A DNA stretch of 29,742 nucleotides from a virus. The stretch spans positions 1 through 29,742 of IMG/VR virus record IMGVR_UViG_3300020283_000018; one strand, written 5' to 3'. This document shows, piece after piece, positions 9,601 to 21,000 of this stretch. Under the pieces are notes generated by a model. It saw nothing but the letters and a program-made list of their open reading frames with translations, had not been told where the DNA came from and did not search any database. Numbering within the stretch: position 1 is the first letter of the stretch; each line of letters starts with the position of its first letter. Both the position numbers and the translations under genes were made by a program.

Positions 9601-11510
9601 ATGGTATTATTAATAGCGCAGATGTAAAATCAACAAATGCTACGATTCCAACATTAAACTCTACATCATTTACTTCAGATACTGTTACTTCTAATTCTGT
9701 AACTACAGATTCTATAAACGCTTCTGGAGATTTAAGCGTTATATCTACAACAAACTTTGTTTCTGATTTATCTGTAGGTAGTAATTTTAGTGTTACTGCT
9801 TCAAATGGTAGTCTTACAACCAGTGGAGTTTTAAGATCTAACAATAGTTTAAACATAAATGGAAGACTTAGTATTATTGATAATACTATTTCATCTATCG
9901 GATCTTATGATTTAGTATTGTCTCCAGCTGGAGGAAGATTAACACAAGTTGCTGGAACATCTGCTTTTGTAATTCCTGTTGGAACTTCTCTAGAAAGACC
10001 AACTTTTGGTGTTGGTGCAGGAAACGGAGCTATTCGTTTCAATACAGTAAACGGTCAGTATGAGGGTTATAATTCTACTACAACATCTTGGTCTTCTCTC
10101 GGTGGTGTTCGTGATATTGATGGAAATACTTATATCTTAGCAGAACTTACTGCTGGAGCAAATGATAATACACTGTGGTTTTATAATGATGCACAAAATA
10201 CTTTACAATTAACTACACAAAGATTAGACTTTAGATCAGTAAAAACTATTTCTTCAACTAAACTGGGATTACCTGCATTTACAGTGTGGGCTGCAAATAC
10301 TCCAGTTCAAATAGGTGATTATGTAAAATATAGAAACAATCTATATGAAGTAACTGCTGCAGGTACAACTGGTTCTGCTGGAACTGAACCAACTCATGAA
10401 AGTGGAGCTCAAAACAATGGTACTGCACAATTAACTTGGTCTCAATTAGCAGTTTCTCCACTTATATTTGATGATATACAAGAAGTTAGAATAGGTCCTA
10501 ATAAAAATTGTCCATTAATTATTGGACAAGATTTAACTATTAATGAAAATACTATTTCAACACAAGTTCAAGATTTAGTTATTCAACCAAACGCAGGAAA
10601 ACAAGTTATTGTTAATTCTGTAACACACTTTAGAATTCCTGCAGGAAATAACAACCAAAAAAGTATTGCTGCTCCTGGTCCTGGATCTATTAGATTCAAT
10701 ACACAAATTCAACAATATGAGGGATATAGTGGAACTAACTGGTCATCACTTGGTGGTGTAAGAGATGTTGATGGAAACACATATATTATTCCAGAATCTG
10801 CTCCTGCAGCGAATGAAAATATATTGTATTTCTATAATAATAATGTTAATACGATTCAACTAACTGAAACAGCATTAGACTTTACTGGAATTGATACAGT
10901 CACAACTACTAGTGGAAATAGTTTAGCAATTGAAACAGAAGTCTTTACATTAAATTCTAATGATACTACTGTTGATAACAGTGATGCAACTAGAACATTT
11001 ATCCATACATCTAAGCAATACCTAGATTTAGGATTGTCTAGTGGTTTAAATGTAGATCCTGTGTTGAGATTGGATAATCAGGGTGATGTTTATCTTAACA
11101 CTACATTTGGTACTGGTAGTTTCAATGGTGTTAAAATACTTGATGGTGACCTCAAAGAGTTTGAACTAGCAGATTACAAAATTAAGTCTTCTACTTTTAC
11201 ACTAGATAAAGGTGGTTTAGAATCTTCTGCTGTAGTTCTTTATCCAAGCGGAACTTCCAAAGGGTGTAAAGTTACTGTGGTTTCTAAATCTAGTTCTGGA
11301 AAAAGATCTATGTCTGAGTATGCAGTTATAGATAATGGAACAGATATTTTCCATAATGAATATGCTTCCTTGAATAGTTCTGATGATCAGTATACAGCAG
11401 CGTTTGATTTTACTGCTTCTACAGAACCAAGGATTACCTTGACTTTGACAAATGATCATGCGACTTCAGATGTTATCAACTTTACCGTACTAGTTCAGGA
11501 GATCAAGTAA
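6660..11510 (+). CDS. Giant modular fibre-like protein with two cupredoxin-like domains
   Basis: A 1616-residue protein. The start ATG at 6660 gives the N-terminus MPAIQVAKTDTFERQRQKIN, resembling marine T4-like fibre proteins. Visible modules in order: four beta repeats of about 40 residues (NAGxxYxPGxY, near 112, 149, 186, 227); a cupredoxin-like domain (about 263-360) with H297, C346, H349, M352; three GxxYxxGD repeats (about 386-480); TTGIxAGM beta modules near 523 and 585; a second cupredoxin-like domain with H811, C928, H935, M938 that contains another TTGILAGM module near 844; a beta-fibre stretch (about 1005-1100); two copies of an IRFNTxxxQYEGY...GGVRDxDGNTYI module (about 1124-1190 and 1343-1407) flanking a Trp/Tyr-rich CBM-like segment (about 1207-1260). 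There is no recognisable self-cleaving chaperone at the C-terminus. Probably a tail fibre or baseplate-attached fibre; actual copper binding is untested. Confidence 0.75.
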   Translation: MPAIQVAKTDTFERQRQKINDIGTQIFNISAGGSDLSTGLLKIGDGTRLAPSLAFSNDVQVGVYRPANGVFGIVSNAKNIFDFSNNDVFSYRDLVFRKKVLANTNLSLASSGSSYDPGSYTGVSVLGGSGDLGTLDIVVTEFVGTITNAGQNYNPGSFSNISLGGGNGSGATVNFVVDPINGTITNAGSLYAPGLYLGVPLQNGSGSSATADITITGSATITGSVGNAGSAYTDGTYSNIKLRNVPANNYVVTSVANPGTPPPNNVYQINGITQQALSLTKGNTYTFDISSATLSSHPFELADSNGVALDFQYYIVNKVGSEGTAGSFVELTILPGAATETIQYYCANHTGMGANMTVSAGSAGNYGSGAQCSFEVTSGSVTNFSITTQGSNYKAGDTVSIAAFDIGGTGSGFLYNIQSIAYTGTVTNVNIVSSGQDYALGDVLTANDSDLGGGGGSGFLYTVETSPGVVKNLDFTSKGSGYQPNDILTLPTGVTGVTGDFKIDLSGVAATLTSGSLNVTVASTTGIYAGMTVTAASGSTGDVAPQTTVATVVNATTFTLSQNATASGAANLNFAAAGSQQEVVVSSISGINPGDIVTVTSGSGTLPANTTVSNINQLNTSISLSNTPTAGGPVTLSFVPGFGSGTTPFAYQISALGAVESFLVNNAGNGYNQGDIISVSPNDLIQPITYAVKAPEIQTFTFTTTVASSFLNVGDFIDYDDGTFVTSSEIISKTVSGSNIATITVIGNALSSTNVVVKQGTTSPQLTIDTIETGFKFLIDTGSGFEITPNLTLYVGSTYAFDLSDASNSSHTFALSQFRDGIHAPSKVENVSTTFATGSKVITVSSTTGILAGMEIEKVSGDGEFLPGTIVESVDNATQITLSQNPTTAGAIILNFKGTEYTDGVTRSGSSLTVKVTSTTPTPLYYFCSRSGTTHENMGGSDNSEATITIDPNNPKTFGSGFQVSVDQSSSTDSVSIDIIDGIINSADVKSTNATIPTLNSTSFTSDTVTSNSVTTDSINASGDLSVISTTNFVSDLSVGSNFSVTASNGSLTTSGVLRSNNSLNINGRLSIIDNTISSIGSYDLVLSPAGGRLTQVAGTSAFVIPVGTSLERPTFGVGAGNGAIRFNTVNGQYEGYNSTTTSWSSLGGVRDIDGNTYILAELTAGANDNTLWFYNDAQNTLQLTTQRLDFRSVKTISSTKLGLPAFTVWAANTPVQIGDYVKYRNNLYEVTAAGTTGSAGTEPTHESGAQNNGTAQLTWSQLAVSPLIFDDIQEVRIGPNKNCPLIIGQDLTINENTISTQVQDLVIQPNAGKQVIVNSVTHFRIPAGNNNQKSIAAPGPGSIRFNTQIQQYEGYSGTNWSSLGGVRDVDGNTYIIPESAPAANENILYFYNNNVNTIQLTETALDFTGIDTVTTTSGNSLAIETEVFTLNSNDTTVDNSDATRTFIHTSKQYLDLGLSSGLNVDPVLRLDNQGDVYLNTTFGTGSFNGVKILDGDLKEFELADYKIKSSTFTLDKGGLESSAVVLYPSGTSKGCKVTVVSKSSSGKRSMSEYAVIDNGTDIFHNEYASLNSSDDQYTAAFDFTASTEPRITLTLTNDHATSDVINFTVLVQEIK

Positions 11511-12011
11511 ATGGCAACTAACTTAAAAGAATTTGAATCACTAGGAGGTTTTTCTATTGGAGAAACTTCTATAATTGATAAGGATAAAAATGCTAAAGAT
11601 ATTAATACACTTGAAGTAAAAAATTCTTTTTTTACCGACAGTAAGAAAGTTAATTATATTTTAAGAGGTGTTAACACTGCAACACTTCAGTTAGATAACG
11701 TTGGTACTCAAATTACAATTGATAGTAATACTGTTAATTTTGTTACAGGTCATTTTCTCGGTGTCAATCCTACAGGAGTTGTATTTTCTGGAAAAATAGA
11801 AAGTGCAGTTTATAGTAATGCAGTTGGTGCAACATCAGTTCTTTCTAGTATGCTGACAATTATTAAAGATGATATTCCATCTGGTGAGTCTTGGACTATT
11901 AATCCTTTTACAGCAACAAACAGATTTAGTTATTCTACTGTAAGAACTGGAACTGTACAAACAATTAAGTGGGTAGTATCTACAGAAGTTATTAGTATTG
12001 CTTGGACTTAA
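11511..12011 (+). CDS. Conserved phage structural protein, 166 residues
   Basis: The gene starts on the base immediately after the preceding stop codon, so it is almost certainly co-translated with the giant fibre gene. The protein is beta-rich, with no signal peptide, membrane helix or cysteine cluster. The N-terminus (MATNLKEFESLGGFSIGE) and the C-terminal half, with ESWTINPFTATNRFSYSTV, look like the C-terminal beta domains seen in marine myovirus fibre proteins. A small fibre-associated or baseplate-decorating protein is likely from context, but I cannot assign a T4 counterpart. Confidence 0.65.
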   Translation: MATNLKEFESLGGFSIGETSIIDKDKNAKDINTLEVKNSFFTDSKKVNYILRGVNTATLQLDNVGTQITIDSNTVNFVTGHFLGVNPTGVVFSGKIESAVYSNAVGATSVLSSMLTIIKDDIPSGESWTINPFTATNRFSYSTVRTGTVQTIKWVVSTEVISIAWT

Positions 12012-12012
12012 T

Positions 12013-12020
12013 GCTAAATA
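12013..12020 (+). promoter_or_regulatory. Putative T4-like late promoter (GCTAAATA)
   Basis: GCTAAATA lies in a 44-base gap, starting two bases after the preceding stop, and ends 35 bases before the ATG of the 3499-residue fibre gene. The motif matches the late promoter class of T4-like cyanophages (TATAAATA relatives). No -35 box would be expected for sigma-gp55-type recognition. The same octamer recurs before the gene at 27302. Confidence 0.5.
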
Positions 12021-12055
12021 CAAAGTAGGTAAAAAGTCAAGAGCACGGGAACACC

Positions 12056-15000
12056 ATGAGTTTTCATATTAATTCCGATAAAGAAAAAATTAGAGGCGTA
12101 AACCCTAAACTTATTGGTGATAATGAGACTACCATCAGAGTTGGCAGTGGAGCTGACGAAAGAGAAGTAATGCGTTTAGAGTTAGATGCTCAAAGCGGGT
12201 TACCTCGTGTTGGTATTAATAGAACGGGTCAGAGAGTAAACAATATTGATGTAACTGCAGGTGGTTCTGGATATACGTTAGCACCTACTGTTGTTATTGA
12301 TGCTCCTCCTAGTGGAGGAACCCAAGCTCTTGCTTCCGCATTTATTTTTAACGGTTCTGTTGTCTCTGTTGCAGTTAACGATCCTGGCAACGGATATACT
12401 ACTGCTCCAAATGTTTCTTTTACTGGTGGTAACGGTGCTGGTGCTGCAGCTACTGCAGTTCTTGATACTGTTGATTTTGAACTTGATATTAATGGTGCTA
12501 TCAGAACTTCAACATCTATTATTTCAGATACTGCAAGAATTCTGAACATTGATGTTGAGAATTTTGTTACACCAGATTTGAATATGAGGGCACCGAACCT
12601 CAAAACATACATGAATGGAACTGGTACGCCATGGGCTGCCAATGTTATTGTATCTAAAGATGCTTACAGATATGCACAAGGAAATGTATATCAAGCAACT
12701 AATACAGGAACCACTGGTTCAAGTCTTCCTACCCATAAGGATGGAATTGCACTTAACGGTGAGGTAAACTTTAAACATATTGGTTTTAGAGTTTCAGATC
12801 CTAACGACTTTCAATTTCTTCAAACTGGAGACTCTGGTGTATTTCCAAGATCTATCACACCTATACTTGGTGACAGATCAGATAAGATTGCAACTACAGA
12901 ATACGTACTTAACCTAGCAACAAATGACGTTGGTGGTCGTGTTTACGTTTCTCAACAAATTGGTTCTGACCTTAACGATGGTCGTTCTGCTGTAAACCCA
13001 GTTAGAACAATCAAAAAGGCAGCACAAATTGCATGGTCAACACCTGGTATTAAAGAAACTCTAATTGTTTCTGGTGGAGACTATGTAGAAGACAACCCAA
13101 TTTCATTACCACCAGATTGTTCAGTTGTTGGTGATAACCTTCGTTTAGTTATTATTAGACCAGCAAACTTAGGAAAGCACATATTTAAGTTTGGTGATAA
13201 AAACTATGTTACTGGTGTAACATACCGAGATAAAGTTGACTCTAATGGAGATTCAATTGGAACTTGGGACTTTGCTATGGTCTTTGATGACAAGCAAAGA
13301 ATCATTGTTGATAATGAGGTCAATGGAGATTTTGGTGTAGATTTTCCAATCGGTCATCAAATTTTCGGACCTGAAAAATTCCGTATTGGATTCCAAAACA
13401 ACACAGGATTAGCACTTTTACAGAGTGGTGTTGAAGCTGTAGGTCTCAACACTGGTGCTAGAACAAATGTAATTGGCGTTGATTTTACCTCAACTACAGG
13501 TGCTAATGCATATGTTTCTGGTACTATTGATGTACAAATAAAATCTGGTTCTCTAATTGAAGGTGATCAATATAGTTACATTACATCTGCTGCCACTGGT
13601 GCAGCAATATCATTAACTATTTCATCTACAGCTGGTGCAAATAAACTAAGGTTTACTACAGATCCAACAACTGATATTCCAGTAAGTACTGTCGTATTTT
13701 TAAATGACGCTGACAATTCTAGTTTCTCGTCAGGTTATTATCAAGTAGCTAGTATTGATACTTCAAATGCACCAACTTATTGGGATGTTGAATTTGTTCC
13801 AATTTTAGGTGCTTCTAGTTGGGATACAACACTAACAGAAACAATCTCAATCAATTCTGCTACAACAGTATCTAATACAATAGATACCGTTAATTTAAAA
13901 TCAATAAGAGCTGAGGGTGAAGTTGTTTCTTATGATAGTGATGTAACATCAACTTTACCTATTTCTAGAATTGACTTCTCTTTACAAGGAGATCCAAGCA
14001 TTGCTACTGGAGGATTTCAACAAGCACAGTTTGGTAGTGCAGAAGACTTAGGTGGTATCGTATTCTATACAAACGCACTCGTAGGTAGAACAAATTTTCA
14101 TGAATTTAAAGAAGGACAAGAAATTATCATTACTGGAATGCCAACGGTATCTCCAGATTTGTCTTTCCTTAATGGTAAACAAAGAATTTATAAAGTTTTA
14201 GAAGATGCTGATGGTCGTGCGAGAAGATTTGTAATTCCTAAAAAATTACCATCATTAACAACATCAAATTTTGATCCTGGTGAATTTGCAACAGTACAGT
14301 CATATTCAAAGAGCATTACTCTATCTTTATTAAACTCTCCAAACAAGTTTTCTCTTTCTACACCTGTTGAAAGAAGATACCAAGATGCTTGTCAGTTAAT
14401 TAGAAATAATAGAGACTATATTGCAGAAGAAGTAGTTGGTATTATTAATGAGCAATTCTCAAAAGATTATTTTGCTGTATATAATATTGATACCTCTAAC
14501 AATACGTTTGATATCTTCTTAGGTACAACAGATCATGTAAACACTTATGTTAGCGGTGGTACAGTAACATTTGGTGGAACTTCTTATGCCATCAGCAATT
14601 TTGTATACGATAATGCTGTAACTGGTGTTGCCACAATTACAACGACAAATGCTGCGGTCAATGCATTATCTGAAGATGATATTGTTAAACTGGCAGATAT
14701 CCTTATCTCATGTAGTGCAGGTCAAAAGATATATCCATCCTATAGTTCTCCTACTTCTGGAAACAATACTGGAACTGATGGTGACGAACAGTGTAAGCAA
14801 GATGTTATTCACTTCTTAAATGCTCTAGTAAGAGACCTTGAGTTTGGATCTAACCACAACATTATTGAAGCTGCTAAGAAGTATATTGTTGATGGAAAGA
14901 TTACTTATATTGAAGATGAAATTATTCAGAACGTACGTGCTATTGAATATGCTAGGGAACTAGCAATCTATGCAATGTGTAACTGGAGAATTAAGAACAG

Positions 15001-18000
15001 AACTACTGCTGATCCTCTATACACTACAAAACACGCTACATCTACAAGGTACATTGATCCAACTATTATCAATACAACTGCAGGAAACCCTGCTTGTGAT
15101 GATGTAAGATCTGCTATTGATACTCTATCTTTCTTATGGGTTGATGTTATCTCTAACAATGCATCTGGAACTTACATTGACGCTGCATATTTGATTGCAA
15201 GAAACTATGATGTAATTGCAGATCAAGCACTTATTGATACAGAACTTGCATATCCAAACCTTAATCTTTCTGATTTACATCAAAGAAAATGTCGTAGAGA
15301 TATTAAGATTGTACTAGAAGGATTGGTAAGAGACTTAGTTCTTGGTGGAAACCATGGTATTGTTTCTGCTGCAGAAGCATACTTTAGTGGAACAGTTCTT
15401 TCTGGTATTTCAGAAGCACAAAGACCACAAACAATCTATGCATTCCAAAGAGTAAAACTATATGCCATTTACGCAATGCGTAACTGGTCTGATGGAAACG
15501 TTTTACAAACAACTCCAACAGGATCTACATATGTTCCTACCACTGGAGCTATGACAGTAGTCATTCCAGATCCAGCAGTAGCACCTGTAGCAAACTCTGA
15601 TAGAATTGCTTTTTTAGAGGGAGCACTTACATATAGTTGTGCTTATAACGGTGGAGGTAATGATCCAGCTCCATACAGAACTGACATCGCATTTGGTAAG
15701 AGTTTCTTAATTACCAATGTTGTATCTAGTGGTGGTAATACTACTATTAGTTTAAACGTAGGACAAGCAGGAAGTAATACTGATGCACATACATTTGTAA
15801 GTGCTCTTGCTAATGGAACCAAGATTATCTACGGTCCTATTGAATTAACTTCTCCAATTCCTAAGTTTGAAGATTGGAGTATCTTACAAGGACCTGGCGC
15901 TGCTCCTATTGGCATATTCACTCCAACAAATGCTACTTATGATCCAGCAAATGGTAATCTTACATTTACTACTGCAACTGCACATAATTTAACAACATCT
16001 AACTCAGTTCGTTTCCAACCAGAATCATTGGTGTTTACTTGTGATATGGATGGTGATATTACAGAGCATAAGTATCCAAAAGATGGTCAACCTGCATATG
16101 CAAATAATCTTGTAATTACTGGAACAACAACTAATACAGTTACTGTTAATGTTGGTACTTCAGGTCCTAACGTTCAGTTTACGCCAACTGATGCATCATA
16201 CGATCCTGCAACAGGAATACTAACATTAGAAATTGGTAGTCATACTCTAGACGTTGGAGAAGGTGTTGTTATTGCTAGTGATTCTCTTACATTTACATGT
16301 ACGATGGATGGCAACCAAAGTCAGAAGACTTATCCTCGTGCATCTACAGACTATGCTGCTGAAAGATCTCTTCCAATTACAGGAAAAACAGCAACTACAA
16401 TTTCAGTTAATGTTGGTGTATCTCCTGCAGATCAAGGACTTACTGCGGTTACAGGAACAACATATAATCCTAATACTGGAGACTTAGTTCTTGCAGTTGG
16501 TCAGCATGGTATTGGCGTAGGAAGAAACATTGTACTAGAAGATGGTGCTGTAACATTTACATGTCTACAAGATAATAATCAAACAACTCATGCATATCCT
16601 CGTTCTACCGACCCTGCATCTGGAACATCTCTAGAGGTAACAGCTGTAGGTGAATCACAGCACACAGTTACAAACGCAGTATATACAGGTAGCACTGGTG
16701 TAATGGTAGTTACCAGTGCTGGTCATGGATTTAGTAATGGTGATTATGTTAAATTTGATGATGATTCATTAACATTTACATGTGACTTAGATAATAATGC
16801 AACCAACCATACATATCCACGTTCTACAGACCGTGCTAGTAATAGATGGTTACAGATTTCTAACAAAACTAACGATACATTTGAAGTTAATGTTGGTGTT
16901 AATACAGATGGAGGAACACATGCTTTCGTTACTGCAACATCAAATGGTCTTAAGAGACAGACAGGAACTTTAACAGTCAATGTTGGAACATCATCTAACA
17001 CAACTGCTCATACATTTGTAAGTGGTCTTGGAGGTGGCGTTAAATTCTTACCACAGAGTACACATACATTTGTATCTGCAGCAGCTAACGCTGTAAGTCA
17101 TTCTCCACAAACTACTCACGCATTTAAGAGAGCAAATGCAGATGCTGTAAGTGCATACGCTTCAACTAGTGCTGCTAATAATGCAATTTGTGCAAGTGTA
17201 GAATCTAGTATTGACACAGCACTTGAATTATTTGAAGATATTTTAGACGGAACAACTGTTGCTGGTTCTACCACTCAAACTTTTGGAACTCTATATGATA
17301 CTGCTGGTATCGTTACCTATCCAGACAGTTTTATAACTGATTTCCAAAATCAGAGAATGGCAATTCGTGGTGACTTTGACGACTTCCCAATCATTGAAGC
17401 ATCTCCATATACACAGAACGCATCTGTTATTTCCTTTAGAGGAGGTGGTGGTGCACTTGTTGATGGATCTAAAGTCAAACAACCTAACTGCCCATTTCCT
17501 GGTCTAGAACCAGATGGATCAGCATCCTTCCCTAATCAGGGTAAATCAATGGTTGCTGCTGCGTTTACGATTGTATCGTTTGGTGGTACTGGTTACAAGG
17601 TCATAGAAGATGGTTATACACAGTTAGTTTCTGTGTTTGTTATCTTCTGTCAAGATGGTGTTCTTTGTGAAACTGGTGGTTATGCATCTATTACAAACTC
17701 TGCTACAAACTTTGGTACATTTGCTCTAAGAGGAACTGGATTTAGAAGAGAGTGTTATGAGTTTGACCAAGCGACTGTTAACACTGTTTCTCAAACTCCA
17801 ACTGGAAGAACTACCATGACAATTGGTGGTATTGGTAGAGAACCACTAGAACATTATATTTTAAAAGTTGATGGATATAGAAATCTAGATCCAGATAAAG
17901 AATTCTTTATTGACGCTGTAAGTGCCGTTACTGTAGGACCTCCTTTCTCTGCAACCATTACACTTGATGATGGTATTGGTAATGGTTTAAGTTTAATTAG

Positions 18001-21000
18001 GGAAAGTGATGGTGCTCAGATTCAAGGTTTAACCGCATTACAAGCTGCTCTAACACCAGCAGCTGCTGCTAACGCAACAATCAAGTTACATAGACCATCT
18101 ATTGTTAACTCCTCATCACACACTTGGGAATTTGCTGGTTCTGGTAATAACTATCTTGCACTACCAGAAAACGGTGGTACTAAAGTTGAGGCAAACGAGC
18201 AAGTATCTCAAGATTATGGTCGTGTATACGTCTCTGGTACTGACGAACTTGGTGACTTTAAGGTTGGTACATTTGCTAGAATTGAAAACAGAACTGGTAA
18301 CATTACCTTTACTGGTACGGTTACAATTTCTGAAGTTGAATTCTTGAAGTTGAAAGGTGGTGACGTTGTTGTTACTGGATTTGACGCATCAAACACATTG
18401 GGTGGTGCTAACTCTAGTGACTCTAAACTACCCACTCAGAAGGCAGTTAAAGACTATATCACTAATAACTTAGGTCCTTACATTAACAAACCATACTCTA
18501 CTAACGCTGTTCCTAGAGCACTGGTTGAATTGACTGACTCTGGTAAGATATCTATTGACCAGATTCCTGCACTAAGACCTTTCCAAGTATTTACTGTTGC
18601 AACTCAAGCAGATAGATTAAAGATTGAAGGAGCACTTGCTGGTGACATTGCAATCCAACAAGATACATCACAGTCATTCATCTTAAACAATGACTTAGAA
18701 AGTTTATTCTTAGGATTTGCTGTTGATTCTAATTTAGTATTTAATATCAACGATGTATATACTGGTTCTCCTTCTACAGGTAGAATTCAAGCTACTGAAT
18801 ACAGACAAGGTATAGTTTATCAAATTAATATTACCGATGGTGGTTCTGGATACACTGTTGCTCCTACTGTAACAATCTCTGGTGGTAATCCATCATCTGG
18901 TGCAGTAGCAGCGACTGCAACTGCTACGATTGCTAATGGTGAAGTTGTTACAATTGAAATTACTGAAAATGCCAACTACCTTGGTGGTTTTGGATATACA
19001 ACACAACCAGTAGTTACAATTCAAGCACCTCCTGGCGCTGGTACACAAGCGACTGCAAATGCTTTGATTGAAAGTAGATTATATGGTGATATTGTTAACA
19101 ATATCAAAATGCTTGATACTGATACATTTGATGATAGTGATTCACCATCTGCAAATACTATCAATATCGGTAGAGTTGTTAACACATCTTCCACCAATGC
19201 TAATAACTGGGTATCTCTATCATCTAACCAGATTGCTGCATCAGATATTACATCAGGTGTTATTGAAACAGATAGGTTAGCAACAGGTGGTGCTGCAAAC
19301 TCATTCACGTTCTTACGTGGTGATCAAAACTTTGCTCCTGCTGTACAATCTATCAAAGGTGCAGAAACAAGATACTTTGCAAGACTATACACACAAGCAT
19401 CAAATGGTGCAAGTTCCTTTATCTTTGAAACTAATTCAGATGCATTAATTGGTCATACTGTTGTAGCAAGTGTTGCTGGTATTGCAGCAAGTACAAGCAT
19501 TAATGGAGTTACCACTGTTGGTGGATTGACAACTGTTTCTCTTAATAATCCAATTACAGCAACGATTGCTGCAGGAACAGTTATTGAATTCCAAAGAGGT
19601 GAATCTCCTTTAACATTTGATTCTTCTAATACTGTTGGTGGATTTATTGACAGTGTTGTAATTGCTAATCCTGGTTCAGGATATACTGACGGACAATACT
19701 TTGACATTTCTCTTGATGGTGGATCAGGAACTGATTTAAGAGTTAATTTAATTGTTGCTGGTGGAGCAGTTACTGATGCTACTGTAACAAACGCTGGTTC
19801 TGGTTATACAGCAGATTTTCAAATTACTCCTAATCCCATAGGTATTGGTTCTGGATCTAACTTAGTTCTTCTTGCAAAAGTTAGCACTGTAAATAAACAG
19901 TTTGCTAATGTTGCTGTTGATGTTCAAAGAGTTTCTGATCTAACAATTTCTGCTGATGAGTTTGGAACTATTGGTGTTGCAAGATTTAGAAAGTCTCAAT
20001 TTAATATTGGAACAGAAGGAAATGGTTCTATTACTATTAAAACAGGTCCTGACAGTGGACTTGACGCTGACTTATTAGATGGTCAGCAAGGTGCTTACTA
20101 CCTTAATGGTGCATTCTTCGTTGATAATAGTATTGTACCTGACAAACTAGCTAGTGGAGTATACAGTATTGATATCACTGGTAGATCTACTAACACACTT
20201 CGTGTTGATACTGGTATTAACAACCCAACTTCTAATCCAGCACCAAGTGATTCTGTTCAAGGTTTAACTCTTCAAACAGTCTTTAATAGTTCTAATGGTC
20301 TATTAACAGCATTCCCAAGTGTAGACACTGGTACTTCTAACTCATCTAAACACTTAGTTATGACTCTCCGTAATGGTGAGTCTGGAATTGATGCTACATT
20401 TGGTGGTGTAAGACAACTAGCGTTTGCTAATGATGATAGAATCTATCTACGTGGTTCTGGAGATGGTGTAACAAACTACGGATCTTGGTATGAGATCTGG
20501 AACTCAGGTAACCAAGGTATAGATTCAGGCTTAGACGCTGACAAACTTGATAACAAAGAAGGTGAGTGGTATCAAGATGGTTGGAACATTAAGAAGAATA
20601 CAGTCTTTGATACAAGACTTCCAACATGGAGAAGTTCTACTAAATTTAGAAATAAAATTGAGGTTAAATCATACACTGGAACCGATGTTTCATATAGAAT
20701 TTTAGTAAGATTAGTTCTTGATGTTGGTGTTGGTGGAGACTTTGAACCAGGTTCTCAAATTAACATTTACAACGTCAATAAGCAAGATATAGGTGACTTC
20801 TTTATTGATAATGTACAACAACTAGATGATCAAAATGATTCTTCCAATAGTTACACAATGCTTATTGGTAGACTCGCTTCTGGTGGTAATCTTGAAAATG
20901 CTGTATTCTTAGGTGTTGCTGGTGATGAGAAAAACTTTGAAAACTATGAAATTTTTGATAGCAATACTACACAATTTGCAGAACTTGGAAATAATTCTGG

